A stretch of DNA of 64,000 nucleotides from Rhizomucor pusillus (taxonomy: Eukaryota; Mucoromycota; Mucoromycetes; Mucorales; Lichtheimiaceae): positions 62,001-126,000 of the forward strand of contig FWWN02000680.1 in the NCBI GenBank assembly GCA_900175165.2, given 5' to 3'. Below, piece after piece: positions 27,339 to 39,808 of this stretch. Both the position numbers and the translations under genes were made by a program. The notes beneath the pieces were generated by a model that was given only the letters and a program-made list of their open reading frames with translations, did no database searches and was not told where the DNA came from. The first letter of the stretch is position 1. The number at the start of each line of letters is the position of its first letter.

Positions 27339-28615
27339 AAAGACTTGAACGTTACTTCTGTTGGGACGAATAAATTTCAAAAGTTTATTCTTTGCGATCT
27401 GTAGTTACATAACATTGTGGAAATGATGGGAAGTATAACTGGTTCACAGAGAGTATTTCTACCTCCTTAATAATAGTGTTCAGTTTGGAAGAAGGTTCTT
27501 CTCTTAGCAAAGCATCAATGACACACGGGGTCCACTTATACTTCAGTGCCTGGAGCTATTAAGGTTACCTGGAATGTCTGTAGGTAGTATGCAGAAAACT
27601 CTTTGCTTTGTTTTGGCATTTCCTGTGGTTCCGCGTGGATGTTTGATAGCACACAATTGCTTTCCTTCCCATCCAGGTAAGTATTCTTTGTGTCGCTGCA
27701 TTGAATTGGAACGCCAGCAACGTCTAAATTAATGCTAGTACGACCTGTAAGCATCGTCAGATTAGATTCGAAGAGGAAGTCCTATTATTCCGTTAAACTT
27801 ACCGAAATATGTACTTGATTTTCATCTTCGCTGGAAAACGTATTATAGGTGATCATCTTCCTTTGCCGTAAGCCATCGGCTTGCTCTTGCGGACAAAATT
27901 TGGACGTCTCGGTTGATTTGTAAGGGAAGTCCATGTTCTTGACAACTTTGGGGAATTATTACGGACAGAAGGAGAGAAAGCTCGGACACGAACGGAGCAG
28001 TCTTCATAGTACGTCCGTATTCCTTCGAAGATAACACGACCCAACAGTCAAACTTCTAGACGATTTATAACGTCAGAAGCTAGTAAAATCGTGTAGCATT
28101 ATTCATCCTTACTCACCACACGCTCGCTTCGTGTATTCCTTTACATTTTGAACATTAGAGTGTGATTGCTTCAGTGCTTGTTAATGCATACTTGAGTACG
28201 TACTGGTTTGAACCTTTAGAACGATATCTCTATTCGTTGCAGCAAGGTGTGATAATGAGAAGCAGCTTACAAGTTTTATTAAAGAAAATGTTGGAGAAAT
28301 CAGGTGATTATGTTTGTTTCGCATAAATGCTTATAAAAACCAGTTTTATGACGACAAAGCGATATGCGTGACGAAAAACTAAGAGTACACACAAGATTAC
28401 CCGACTTGAATCACTAATTTTTGCTGAAGAAAGTTGATCTCATATACGATGGCGAATGAACTCCAGCCTTCCTATCCGCAGAAATGCATAAGGACTGCTG
28501 CTGCAACGGATGTGAAACCTTTAGGGCGCACCTTCGAAACTCAGCACGCGTCGCCAGATATCTCGGCCGTCTACGCCCAGCGAAGTAGGCGCTCTTATAC
28601 TCATCCCTCCCGCTC
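27339..28615. other. Intergenic region, eEF2 to V-ATPase B
   Basis: This 1.28-kb stretch has no gene that I can support. The reverse strand has an open segment at 27536-27754 (INLDVAGVPIQCSDTKNTYL and onward to APGTEV and stop) preceded by a good acceptor (ttacag). The upstream sequence (27850-28044) is open in other frames and cannot be joined to it in phase with an ATG. It may be the end of a decayed or badly resolved gene. The region next to 28616 is the presumed promoter of the V-ATPase gene; no TATA box was clear. Confidence 0.35.
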
Positions 28616-30573
<1,958 letters not shown>

Positions 30574-31476
30574 ATAAAAGAGAGAGAGAAAAACAAGTGG
30601 ATTAAAGATCATCACCCCCCAAAAGATTTGGCATTATTCGCCGAGAAACAAATTCCCCTCTTCATCTGTTGCTTTTACGTTCAATTAAAAACGTAGCAAG
30701 AAAACGTTTGTTGTTGTAGTGTAGCATGTGCGCATGTTGTGTTTGTATTCCCTTTGGACTCCTGATGTGTCAAAAAGGCTGCCACATTAAACCTTGTAAA
30801 GTGGCTGTCGCTATTATTTCTTGGTAAATTCCATCTCTCTCCCTGTGCTCGTCTGTCCATCCATCCATCCATGTCAATATTGACAATGTGACGGGGGAGA
30901 TGATCGTCGAAAGAGAAAAGGGGGCGGGCAGGAATTGTCACACCGTTTTCTTAGGCGAATTGTCGTGCCATCTAGCTGTTGGATGTATAGTTTAGACTGG
31001 GCAGAAGCATGCTAGCCGGCCGGAAAACACTGCGGCTGCTGAACCGTGTGTTACAATTCCAATAGTATGAAACCTTTAATATTCTCTTCTAACATATGCT
31101 TGCACATGTAGGGCCACTCCCAGACATAAAAGTTTTCCTTTGTAGACAAGGACAGAGATAAAGGAGCAGCGTTAAGGAGAGAGAGGTGCGCTTGTCTTTA
31201 TTTTATTCCTTTCATTGGTCTTCCCCTGGCCAGAGCGCGTCGTGTGGCCTTCAAGCCCTTAATTTGTGTTACGGGAAATCCCATTGTTGTGGCGACTTGT
31301 ACTCCCCGAAGGCTATTAGTTGCAAAATCGAAACCGAAATGAACGACGACGGAAATGGGATAATGTGTGTGCCACATCACCATCGTCCCGTCGTCGTCGT
31401 TCATCTTCCTTTTCTCTTTTATTCTTTCCATTTCTCCTTCCCACCTGCTAGCATACACACAAAATCAAATCGATAC
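30574..31476. other. Intergenic region, V-ATPase B to tau-like gene
   Basis: No gene is recognised. The region carries a CCAT repeat (about 30857-30870) and, near the downstream gene, a pyrimidine-rich tract (31405-31450) ending in a good acceptor (ctgctag, 31445-31451). This suggests a 5'-UTR intron of the tau-like gene. The frame of that gene stays open upstream to ATG 31339 ([15 protein letters not shown]), so a longer N-terminus is possible if this segment is not spliced out. Confidence 0.4.
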
Positions 31477-32457
31477 ATGCCAATCAGCTCGGCCGCGCCG
31501 CGTTCACCTTCTGCTGCTTCCACTGCAAACAATAACAGCAGCAGCAACACCACTGCCGCAAGCAAACGGAGCAGCATTTCATCCACAACCAGCAACCGTT
31601 CGAGTCTAAAAAGAATTCCCACAGCGCCGTTGCCCAAGTTCGATCATGTCAAGAGCAAGGTCGGCAGTCTAGATAACATCCACTATAAGCGGCGTTCATC
31701 AACGCGAAGTCGAAGCAGTAATGGTACATCTACCAGCGGCAGGAACAGCACCGCAAGCGAGCAGTCGATTAAAGAAGGTAATAGCAGCAAAAGAAGCAGT
31801 ATCTCTAGTAACGGCGCAAGCAAGAGTGCAACAACGACGCGTAGCAGCATCGTGACCTACAAACTGCCCGATTTCAGCAACGTAAAGTCCAAAGTAGGCA
31901 GTCTGGATAACATCAAGCATAAACCTGGCGGTGGGCAAGCAAAGATTTTCCACCAGGAGCTCAAGGTTGAAGCCAAGTCCAAGGTCGGCAGCCGCGACAA
32001 TATCAAGCACAAGCCTGGAGGCGGCAACGTCAAGGTCTTCCACGAGCAGCCCAAGATCCAAGCCAAGTCCAAGGTCGGTAGCCTTGATAACATTAAACAT
32101 AAACCTGGCGGCGGCAACGTTAAAGTCTTCCACGAACCGCCAAAGGTTGAGGCCAAGTCCAAAGTGGGAAGCTTGGATTATGTTAAGAAAGAGAAAATGA
32201 AGAAGAGTCGTAATACGAATGACGGTGCTGAGGAGAAAGAAGAAAAAGAAAAGATTAATAACGTCGAGAATGGTACCTGCAAGCCGGACATTGATGCTTC
32301 CTCTGAAAGGTAAGGCGAAAAGCTTTTGGACCTAAAATTCAGTGAAGATGTATTGGCAAGATGATGATGCTGGAAGCGGGAAGAAGATGATTTACCTTTT
32401 TTTCCAACTTTTTCATATAGACGAAGCAACAATGACGAAAAACCTCTTGCCAGCTGA
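31477..32457 (+). CDS. Tau/MAP2/MAP4-like microtubule-binding repeat protein
   Basis: A 289-aa basic, Ser-rich protein in two exons (31477-32309 and 32421-32457). It contains repeats nearly identical in plan to the tau/MAP2/MAP4 tubulin-binding repeats: [51 protein letters not shown] and a terminal [12 protein letters not shown], plus an isolated N-terminal [13 protein letters not shown] at about residue 58. In tau each repeat carries K-[IC]-G-S-x-x-N-I-x-H-x-PGGG, exactly as seen. Inter-repeat linkers ([12 protein letters not shown]) correspond to the animal NVKI/VQI region. The N-terminal half is low complexity, rich in Ser, Thr, Asn and Arg, like the projection/proline-rich part. It likely binds and stabilises microtubules; this is inference from the repeats. 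The start is uncertain (see upstream region); the repeat region is beyond doubt. Confidence 0.85.
31885..32199 (+). repeat. Tandem 90-bp tau-type repeats
   Basis: Units start at 31885, 31975, 32065 and 32155, an exact 90-nt (30-residue) period; the fourth is cut after about 14 residues. Each starts AAG-TCC-AA(A/G) and encodes KSKVGS. Third-position differences between units indicate that the array is not a very recent expansion. A single, isolated unit at 31651-31692 lies outside the array. Confidence 0.95.
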
Positions 32458-32797
32458 AAGCTCTCCTTTCCAGCAGATATACATTTAGCTAAACATATGT
32501 CTGGCTTTATGAAAATATATGGCATTCGCATATATTTATATCCTATCACCCTTACACATACATGTCGTGCTGTTTGCTCACGCACCATGTCGGGCTCGCG
32601 GCGACATTACACATAGTCTATGTATACGTACTATAACCCCTGGCCATCTTTCGCGTTCACTAATTGTCGATAAATATTTCTCATCCTCATACATCAAATA
32701 AACTGCATGAATTATAACCAGACATTGCTGTATCTGGCATAACATTGATACGATACATTGGAGTATTCTACATAAACATTATCTACTACAATATACT
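32458..32797. other. Intergenic region, tau-like gene to TatD gene (convergent)
   Basis: This is 340 bp of AT-rich convergent 3' flank. No open frame of note and no RNA gene was recognised. Confidence 0.5.
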
Positions 32798-33814
32798 CTA
32801 GCTGCTGCTGCTATCACTTTGTCCAACAAACGTTCGCCAATTCGAAAATGTCCGTTGAGCCACTTGCTCGAGTGACCATTGACGGGCCTCTGCAACTATC
32901 TTTGCGATCTCTATCATCTTTTCATCTAGACCGAGCGGGCTATTCAGGTCCGATTCAATCAAGAGTCGGTCTTCGGGCACAGAGCAGATCAACTGGGCTA
33001 GTTTCTCCTTCTTGAGTTGTCCGTTGATGGCCACGGAAAACGAGACATACACCAAAAAACCTTTCAGTTGCATGAACTGGCTGATAGTACCGGGCGACCC
33101 GCCGTACGAATGGATGCAAACTCGCACGCGATCTGCTGCTGCTGCTGCTGCTTTTGCTTTGTTCGCCGCTGCCGCCGCATTGCTGCTGCGTTGCAGCAAC
33201 GTCAGGAGATGGCCCTGGCTCTGGACGCAATGGATACTGACTGCTCGTTTGAATTCACGCGCCAAATCGAGCTGTGCCTGCAATATCTCGAGCTGGTGCT
33301 CTACTGTGCATTGGACCGTTGTCGGCTTGACACCGTGCCACTCGATAGCACCGCCGGGCAGCAATCGAGCTGCTCTGTCCAGACCCACTTCGCCAACCAG
33401 AGCTTGCCGATGATTTTGTAGATATTCCCTGAGTTCACTGTACCATGCATCGAATTCGACGGGTGGAGGCAGTTGCTTGATCATCTCTGTCTTTTCTTCT
33501 GGTATCCGTGCTTGCAGTACAGCGTCATAGAATGCCTCTTTTCCTTGGAGCTCACTCTGGTTTGGCGCCTTGACACGGTACGTGAACCACGGGTGAACGC
33601 CAAAACATGGGACGCACTTGTACTTGTTCTCGCCGCTGCACACTCGAGAAACCGTGCCCCAGTCATCTTGCCGCACGCCCATGACAGTGAGGTGAGCTGT
33701 CTTTAGCCTTGCAATGACAGAGAGATTCTCGAGATCGTCGTGTGGATGGCAGTGAGCATCGCACAGTTGGGTATATAGTTTGTCAAAGTTATCTATGACG
33801 CCGCCGTCTACCAT
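32798..33814 (-). CDS. TatD-family metal-dependent hydrolase
   Basis: A single-exon protein of 338 aa with the TatD/amidohydrolase fold, similar to the fungal Cut9-interacting (Scn1) branch. The metal-binding and catalytic motifs are in order: LCDAHCHPHDD near the N-terminus, GEVGLDRAAR at about residue 155, VSIHCVQSQGHLL at about residue 205, IHSYGGS, and LLIESDLNSP near residue 290. The family includes magnesium-dependent nucleases; the substrate here is unknown. An Ala-rich insertion (NAAAAANKAKAAAAAADRVR) separates two conserved strands and is encoded by GCT/GCC repeats, so it is probably a recent low-complexity expansion. I chose the ATG at 33814 (MVDGGVIDNFDKLYTQ); upstream codons overlap the protease gene. 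Only 37 bp separate this start from the stop of the aspartic protease on the same strand. Confidence 0.85.
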   Translation of the reverse strand: MVDGGVIDNFDKLYTQLCDAHCHPHDDLENLSVIARLKTAHLTVMGVRQDDWGTVSRVCSGENKYKCVPCFGVHPWFTYRVKAPNQSELQGKEAFYDAVLQARIPEEKTEMIKQLPPPVEFDAWYSELREYLQNHRQALVGEVGLDRAARLLPGGAIEWHGVKPTTVQCTVEHQLEILQAQLDLAREFKRAVSIHCVQSQGHLLTLLQRSSNAAAAANKAKAAAAAADRVRVCIHSYGGSPGTISQFMQLKGFLVYVSFSVAINGQLKKEKLAQLICSVPEDRLLIESDLNSPLGLDEKMIEIAKIVAEARQWSLEQVAQRTFSNWRTFVGQSDSSSS

Positions 33815-33851
33815 GATGGTATAGATAGATAGGTAGATATATGTACAGTTT

Positions 33852-35606
33852 TTATTGCTTGCTCGGTGCAAAACCCACGCGACGTTGCTGGCCGTCGTAA
33901 ACCGATACAAAACTCTCTAGAAACTTTTGTCCTAAAATGAACTCGTAGCCATCCAGTGGCTCGCCTACGAAATACATGGGGCATGTGTTCGCGTCTGCAC
34001 CCCAGTAAAATGCTTGCCACGAAGGAACTGTGTACTGCTCTGGTCCCCACTCGAGCCGCACATTGTTGCCCAGCTGGAAAATGATCTTGGGAAGGTTTTT
34101 GATATTCTTGCACGGTACCGCGTACAGACCCGAAGTTTCATTGTACTGCGCTTGAGGGATCTGCTTCGCCATCGCTTCGGCAGCCTTGACCTGCACGACT
34201 ACCATCGTCGTGCCCGTATCGACAATGCCCTCGCCACCAACTTGGATGGATGCGTTTTGTATAGTGATCGTGTCCATGCTAATTGCCCAATAGTTCTAAA
34301 TATCACGGACGTCAATATCTTCGACTCATTGAAATTAATGAAGTATTGGAGGACTTACACTTAGTGAACTGTTTTGCCGCATACTTGACCATTGTATCTC
34401 TCCATTGTACGTGTCTTGAGATGGAAAACCGCCCAAAGTGAGCTGCCCACCGACTGTATCAATGTCCTCAGGCACTCTGATGGGTTTAAAGTAAACGCTA
34501 AAAACATTCTGTGGCACGAGCTTTTGGGCAACAAGATTTTCCATTGGATTGAGGAGCTGTTTGTGCTCTAAAAGTTGAAATCATCGTTCGTTAGTTATCT
34601 ATTCATTTGTTCTTAAGAGAATGGGGTCAGTGTGCACTTGCCTGTGTTGTAATCCTTGGTTGCTTGACTCGGCGCGAAGCCGATAATGCCATCTAACACA
34701 AAATGATTCATAGGTCAGTGAAAGAAAACTAGTATGTTGCAAAATAAGTTCTTACTGATTCCATCAGAAAGTAAATGTGCTTCGACCCGCATGGCAACAC
34801 CGATGGATTGATTTTGAACCTTGACCTTGACAGTCTCGGATGCATCGAAAAATGAGACGGTGTCCTGCATCACATGTCCCTGTATTTTGCCTGATCCATA
34901 CTCAACAGCCAGGTCATTTTTGACACGCACAAAACTGCTTGATTTTGAGGGTGCGTATTGCTCCGTTGCACCCGGACACGATGATTGCTTGCAGTCTTTA
35001 TCAGGAATCCACAGTACCGGCGAGCCTTTTAAAAACAAAAATCAATACAACATCAAGCCTTTCATTCTATATCTCGTACCTGTATCGAAAATGACCTTGA
35101 ATGATTGTGGAGGCGTACCGCTGTAAAAGTCAAAATGCCACGTTTGTTAAACTCTAAAAACTGGAAGAAGAACCTTGCAATAATATATTCGTCACTCACA
35201 CGCCTAATGTAATTGCATACTATATACGTGTTAACGATCCCCGTTCGTATATCTTACACACAAAAGTAGTTGTAAAACTTACACTCCATAAATCGTTTAC
35301 CATCTTGCTCGCGCTGGCACCGCTGCTATACCTAGCAGGCGGTGCAGTGTTGCTTGGGACTGCATCCAGACGGCCCAAGTGTCCTGTTGGTTTCTTTTGA
35401 ACATCATCGAACCGCGGCCCGCCGCCTTCACCGACCGTCAAAGGCCCGAGAAGATGCGCGACAGTGTCTCCGAGCGGCTGCAATAGTTCTTGAAGCAGAG
35501 ACTTTTCGACTTGCCGATGCATGTCCAGAGTGATAGGAGTAACAGCCGCGTGCATGGATGATGGTGCTAAGATACAAGCAAAGAGAATAGTAGTATGAAC
35601 CCGCAT
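33852..35606 (-). CDS. Secreted pepsin-like aspartic protease
   Basis: An A1-family aspartic endopeptidase in about six exons. The N-terminus MRVHTTILFACILAPSSMHA is a clear signal peptide, followed by a propeptide of about 90 residues. The two catalytic Asp motifs are FDTGSPVLWIP and GIVDTGTTMVVV, both intact. Flap and scaffold motifs such as VEYGSGKIQGHVMQDTV and DGIIGFAPSQ, and the C-terminal YEFILGQKFLESFVSVYDGQ then RRVGFAPSK, are typical. Cys pairs are at DKDCKQSSCPG and around VPCKN and NTCPMYF. Probably extracellular or vacuolar; Mucoromycota have many paralogues, so the precise role is open. Its stop is 37 bp before the TatD start. Confidence 0.92.
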
Positions 35607-36515
35607 ACTTTTAAAATGACAGTGTAAAAAGAAACAAGAATGTAGTGAAACGGCATCCTGAACGTCGAAATAAATATATAGATGTAACCGCTAGATAGAT
35701 ATGTATGCACGTTGATGATTGACGACCTCTACCTCCTTATTGCAGTGTCTTAATGAACGGACTTACTTTCTGCAGAGTCATTATCTGCTTTGCATCTACA
35801 CTAATAATTTCGTACTAGGATAATTGATCGCCTACTGCATCTCCTTTGCACCGCCTATTACATAACGCCTTGGATCCTCATTTAGGAACGTAATGGTACG
35901 ACGACGTTTGCTGGTCTTTGGATACACTATTTGTTGGTTTTATTATGCCATTCTTCGTGAGAGAGCGATGAAAAATCACGTATGTAGAAATGCGTGTACA
36001 GAGCACGTAAGAATGTATCTGCTGTTACATTCTGTAATCCACAAGCTGAACTCCAAAGACGCTAGCTGTAAATACAGTCATGGAGCCCGCCTTTCGAAGT
36101 TTTTGGAGCATGTGTTGTACGTCCTTCTTCCACGAAATCATGCTTCCGAATTTGGCGTCAATGTTTATATTTACTTTTTTTCTGTGTACATATCAGCAGA
36201 TAACCTTGCATAAACAAGGAACTGACTATCAAAAGAGTGGAGAGAACGGACACTTTCCCGCCAAGCCCTTGGACAAAATTAGTAGCATATGACAACCGTA
36301 CCACCATAGTCTTTTGAATGGCTAGGCTTCTGTATTTAGAAAAAGGTTGGACAAACGGTAAATTGCAAGTGGTCGCTAAATACACAAAATATACAGGTAC
36401 AAGTAGATGGAGCGCATGAGAGAAGGAGGGTGTAGATGAGTGAATTGCGGAGGAGAATTGGTATTATGGATGCAGGGTTGGCTGTTTTTGCTTTAGAATG
36501 CTGCTAGCTATCTAG
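35607..36515. other. Intergenic region, protease to SUR7/PalI-like gene
   Basis: This 0.9-kb stretch contains the presumed promoter of the protease (upstream of 35606 on the reverse strand) and the 3' flank of the SUR7/PalI-like gene. A forward frame of 106 codons at 35893 begins with ATG but has no recognisable domain and unusual composition, so it is not called. Nothing else was recognised. Confidence 0.45.
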
Positions 36516-38188
36516 CTAGCTTCTTCTTCGCTGCGGTTGCTGCAAGTATGCGCTGATGCGCTGGTCGGTAATAACTTTGCGGTTGAGAGGATGTCTGTTC
36601 GCTTCAGGAGGAGATGAAAGTCGAGGGACGTTTTCTAGATTACTTTCAAGAGGCGATCTGGAACGTCGCCGTGATCGATGCTGGTGCTGCGCGTAGCTGT
36701 TGCCGCTGCTACCACTGCTGTTGTTGTTGTGATGAAGAATATTCGATGATGAACGTCGCCTATCGTCGTAGCGCGAGGGTCTCGTTGGAGAATGACTTGA
36801 GATGCTTGTATCGGACGGATACTGGTCAACTGGCGTGATGCAAAAATAGTCCTCTTGCAGTCTGTTGGTGTTGTGGTGTGAATGCATGCTGTTTGGCGTC
36901 TTGGACCCGGATTCGATCATCATGCTTTCATCCAGAGTTACCGACGAAGTGCGCGAATTGCGAAGCATATTATTTGCTCCAAACGTATTGCCTGAACCTT
37001 GACTTGTCCGTCGGGTGCGGTGTTGAGAGGATGCAAAAGGGCGCGAAGGTGGGACAAGCTCTTCTTCCTCGTAATAGTCGCCTCCTCGTCGGTACCGCTG
37101 CGGTGGTGGTAATGGATGGTTCATGCCATACACGGCATGGTGATCGTCTTCGTCTTTCATGGGTATCCAGGCGTGCTGCTCATCAAGCATGGCAGCTTCA
37201 CGCCAGGGCTCGAGGGCATCAAACGACTGCTGTGTAGCCACTGACGAGTGCCGCTGATATGCAGAGACGGAATTCGATTTGCGTTTCTCGGTGGTAACAG
37301 ATAACATAGCCGACGATGCTGCTGTTTTCCTTTTCGTCGGCTGTGTTTCCCATTCAGGCAGAAACGATATAACCCACAAAAGGGTGGCGAGACCGCTGCA
37401 ACCGAGGCCAATAACGAGAAGGATAAAGTCGATGCCGTAAGAGACCTTGCTGCATCGTCCTCCCAAATTATTGCATGCTGACTGTATATGAGTTATGTAT
37501 TCGTGATACGTGTAACCAAACACAAGTGCAACAAGTACCACGCAGGCCGTGGTCATACCAGCGCTCGTCAAGTCGAGCCACACCCATCTCTGTAGTCGCT
37601 GGCCTGCAATTCCAAAGAATATCGCTAAACTTCCAAATGCGGTCGATAATAGGAGCGGAATAAGCGGGATAAGTGTCGCGTTTCGAGGCGGTTGCGGAAT
37701 GGCGGTGTTGTTTGTTGTAGCGGCTTCCAGAACGGCGGGTGCGTCTATTATAAAAACAGTGGGTGAGTTAATCCCGAAGAAGCATCAAGAACCAGGGACA
37801 AAGGGGAGGAGAAGGTGGGGGAATGGCGGCGGAAGGGGAGGGGCGGGGGTGTTTGTTGCTGTTGAGGAGGAGGAGAAGCATTACCGAGAGTGTAAGTCAA
37901 CTCGTGCGAGGTACAGGTGCAATTCAGGGCGTATACAAAACAGTGCCGCCAAAGACCGAACGAGACTGTATCCGGTAGAACCTCGTTGCTGGAGATATTC
38001 CGTAACATATTGACCTGCAAGAATGAAATCTGTGTGCGCGCAGAACAGTCGTCGATGGCATCATTTGTCTCGAGCCAGCTTCCAAAGGCGATGGCCAAGG
38101 CTGCAAAGAATATAAGCAGGTTGCGAACGCCCGGCACGAGCACACGATGGACAAAAGGCGAGGATGTCGACTCGCGCTTTTTGAACAT
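36516..38188 (-). CDS. SUR7/PalI-like four-span membrane protein
   Basis: A protein with four predicted membrane spans and a long cytosolic tail. It starts MFKKRESTSSPFVHRVLVPG, then span 1 (LLIFFAALAIAFGSW), an extracellular loop with the claudin-type GLWRHC and a second Cys cluster (NCTC), span 2 (LIPLIPLLLSTAFGSLAIFF), span 3 (TTACVVLVALVFGYTY) and span 4 (FILLVIGLGCSGLATLLWVI). The GLWxxC loop is the hallmark of SUR7/PalI and claudin relatives, which act at eisosomes, in the cortical membrane or in pH sensing. The tail of about 270 residues is rich in Ser, Arg and His, with low complexity (SSNILHHNNNSSGSSGNS) and RRRSRSPLESN. The intron joins TYTL to DAPAVLEAATT across the loop. The assignment to SUR7 versus PalI/Rim9 cannot be settled by eye. 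Confidence 0.6.
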
Positions 38189-38839
38189 GTGAACAGTAGT
38201 TAAAGACCGCGGAGGGCAAGTGAGAAGGAAGAGGAAGGAAGGAAGACGACGAGAGAGAAGAGAAAGGGTAGCACCTGGATCTCGAATTTGAGAACAGCAC
38301 ATTAAAAAATGTCGCGAACCCCGCAAAAGGTACCTGGAACATAGCCGTTGAAATTCAAGGGATCGACGTTCGAGACACACAATGATAAATAATATAATTT
38401 TGCACAGTTGGACACCGCTGTGATAGGCAGCCTTTCTGTGTATCCAGGTAACCTCTTTTATTTTGCCTTTTCGCGTTTTGTTTACTTCCCTTTTCATCTC
38501 CTCCTGTTTACCACTTCTTTCATTTTATATTTTGCATCAACAACGACCTTATCTGCAGAGCCATTGAAACAAGTCGCATACAACCTCCAGGTGTGCACTG
38601 AAAGGTTTCAACAGATACATAATAGAAGAATGTAGTGATAAAGAAAGGAAGAAAGAACGTATATAGTAGCAAGAGAAGCAGCGCATGCTCTTTTTAAATG
38701 TTGGTATCGTCAACAACAGTTTGTTTTCGTCGAATTCATGCATAATACAAGTCTGGCAAAAATCGGTTTGTACGCACAAATTTTCAGAACACAAATGTAC
38801 ACAAAGGATCAGCACAAAAGAAAAATCCTATAAATTCCT
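38189..38839. other. Intergenic region, SUR7/PalI-like gene to EF-hand gene
   Basis: These 650 bp hold the presumed promoter of the membrane protein and the 3' flank of the first EF-hand gene. No feature was recognised apart from GAAG/GAGA-rich tracts at 38220-38270. Confidence 0.45.
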
Positions 38840-39373
38840 TCATCGCTTTATGAGTAATTTGAATTCTTCAAAATCAATGTAACCGTCTCTATTCAAGTCT
38901 GCTTCTATCATCATGTCCTTGATTTCTTCAGGCGTCAGGTTTTCCCCGAGCACGAGCATAACCTGCTCCAACTCGGTTTGACTTATTCGTCCATCCCGGT
39001 TCTTGTCAAAACACGCAAACAGTTCTGCGTCGTCGTCTCCGTCCTCGTATATTGCTTGATCCGGTTTTTCGTCCTCTAACGGCATATGCCGTACCATGGC
39101 TGATACAAACTCTTCAAAGTCAATGACGCTGTCGTGATTGAGATCAACTGACTCGGCAATCGACTCGATCTCGCGAGGGTCGGACGCAATATTCAGGTTC
39201 GAGATTATATCCTTGAACTGGGATATACCAATGCACCCGCTATTTTGTATATCGAATAGACCGAATGCTTTGGCGTACATCAGTATAACGTGTATCCGAC
39301 ATGTATACCCTTATCTACCTTGCGCTAAGGAATCTAACTCTTGCGGGCTCAGATCGTACCGCGATATTAACAT
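38840..39373 (-). CDS. Calmodulin-like EF-hand protein 1
   Basis: A 160-aa protein in two exons (39373-39319 and 39267-38840; 51-nt intron) with four EF-hands in the calmodulin arrangement. The start MLISRYDLSPQELDSLAQ joins directly to AFGLFDIQNSGC across the intron, restoring the calmodulin N-lobe. Loop 1 (DIQNSGCIGISQ) lacks the terminal Glu and is probably inactive. Loop 2 (DLNHDSVIDFEE), loop 3 (DKNRDGRISQTE) and loop 4 (DLNRDGYIDFEE) keep the calcium ligands. It is more divergent than true calmodulin and has an acidic extended central linker (EDEKPDQAIYEDGDDD). It could be a calmodulin-like sensor or centrin/Cdc31-like; I cannot decide. The second EF-hand gene lies 436 bp upstream on the same strand. 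Confidence 0.85.
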
Positions 39374-39808
39374 GTGACGACGGTTAAGTGTTGGTGTAGA
39401 AAGAGATACAGGTGGCGTTGAGTGTAGCATTGCAGTGGCAGGCAGCGTTGGGATATGTGTTGGAACGAAAATAAAGAGGTAGGAGAGAGGAAGAAGAAGG
39501 CGAAAATTATCAGAGGGTATGGAGGACAGCGGCTTCTGTTATATACGCTGGGTTGCACAACAATGATTCCTTTTGGGCAATGGATTCCATGCTAAGTTTT
39601 TCCAACAACGAAAACAAAACCTCCGCATAGATACCAGCATGTTGCCAAAGGGGAGGGGGGCTGAATCTAACATCAATCAGGCAACCAATATATCCACAGC
39701 GAAACCCGGTAATCTTCGCAGCAGAAGAAACGACAGAATGTCTAACTCAGCTATTATCGAAAAGGAAGCTTCCAATGGAACAGCTTGGCAACTGTGCACA
39801 TGTGGCAT
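39374..39808. other. Intergenic region between the two EF-hand genes
   Basis: This holds the promoter of EF-hand gene 1 and the 3' end of gene 2. Nothing else was recognised in 435 bp. Confidence 0.5.

Noticed and set aside
31186..31476. Upstream extension of the tau-like frame
   Set aside because: A polypyrimidine tract and ctgctag acceptor suggest a leader intron; ATG 31477 is the safer start, though ATG 31339 remains possible.
35893..36213. A 106-codon forward frame starting with ATG
   Set aside because: Odd composition, no domain, no splice or promoter support and no partner exon.
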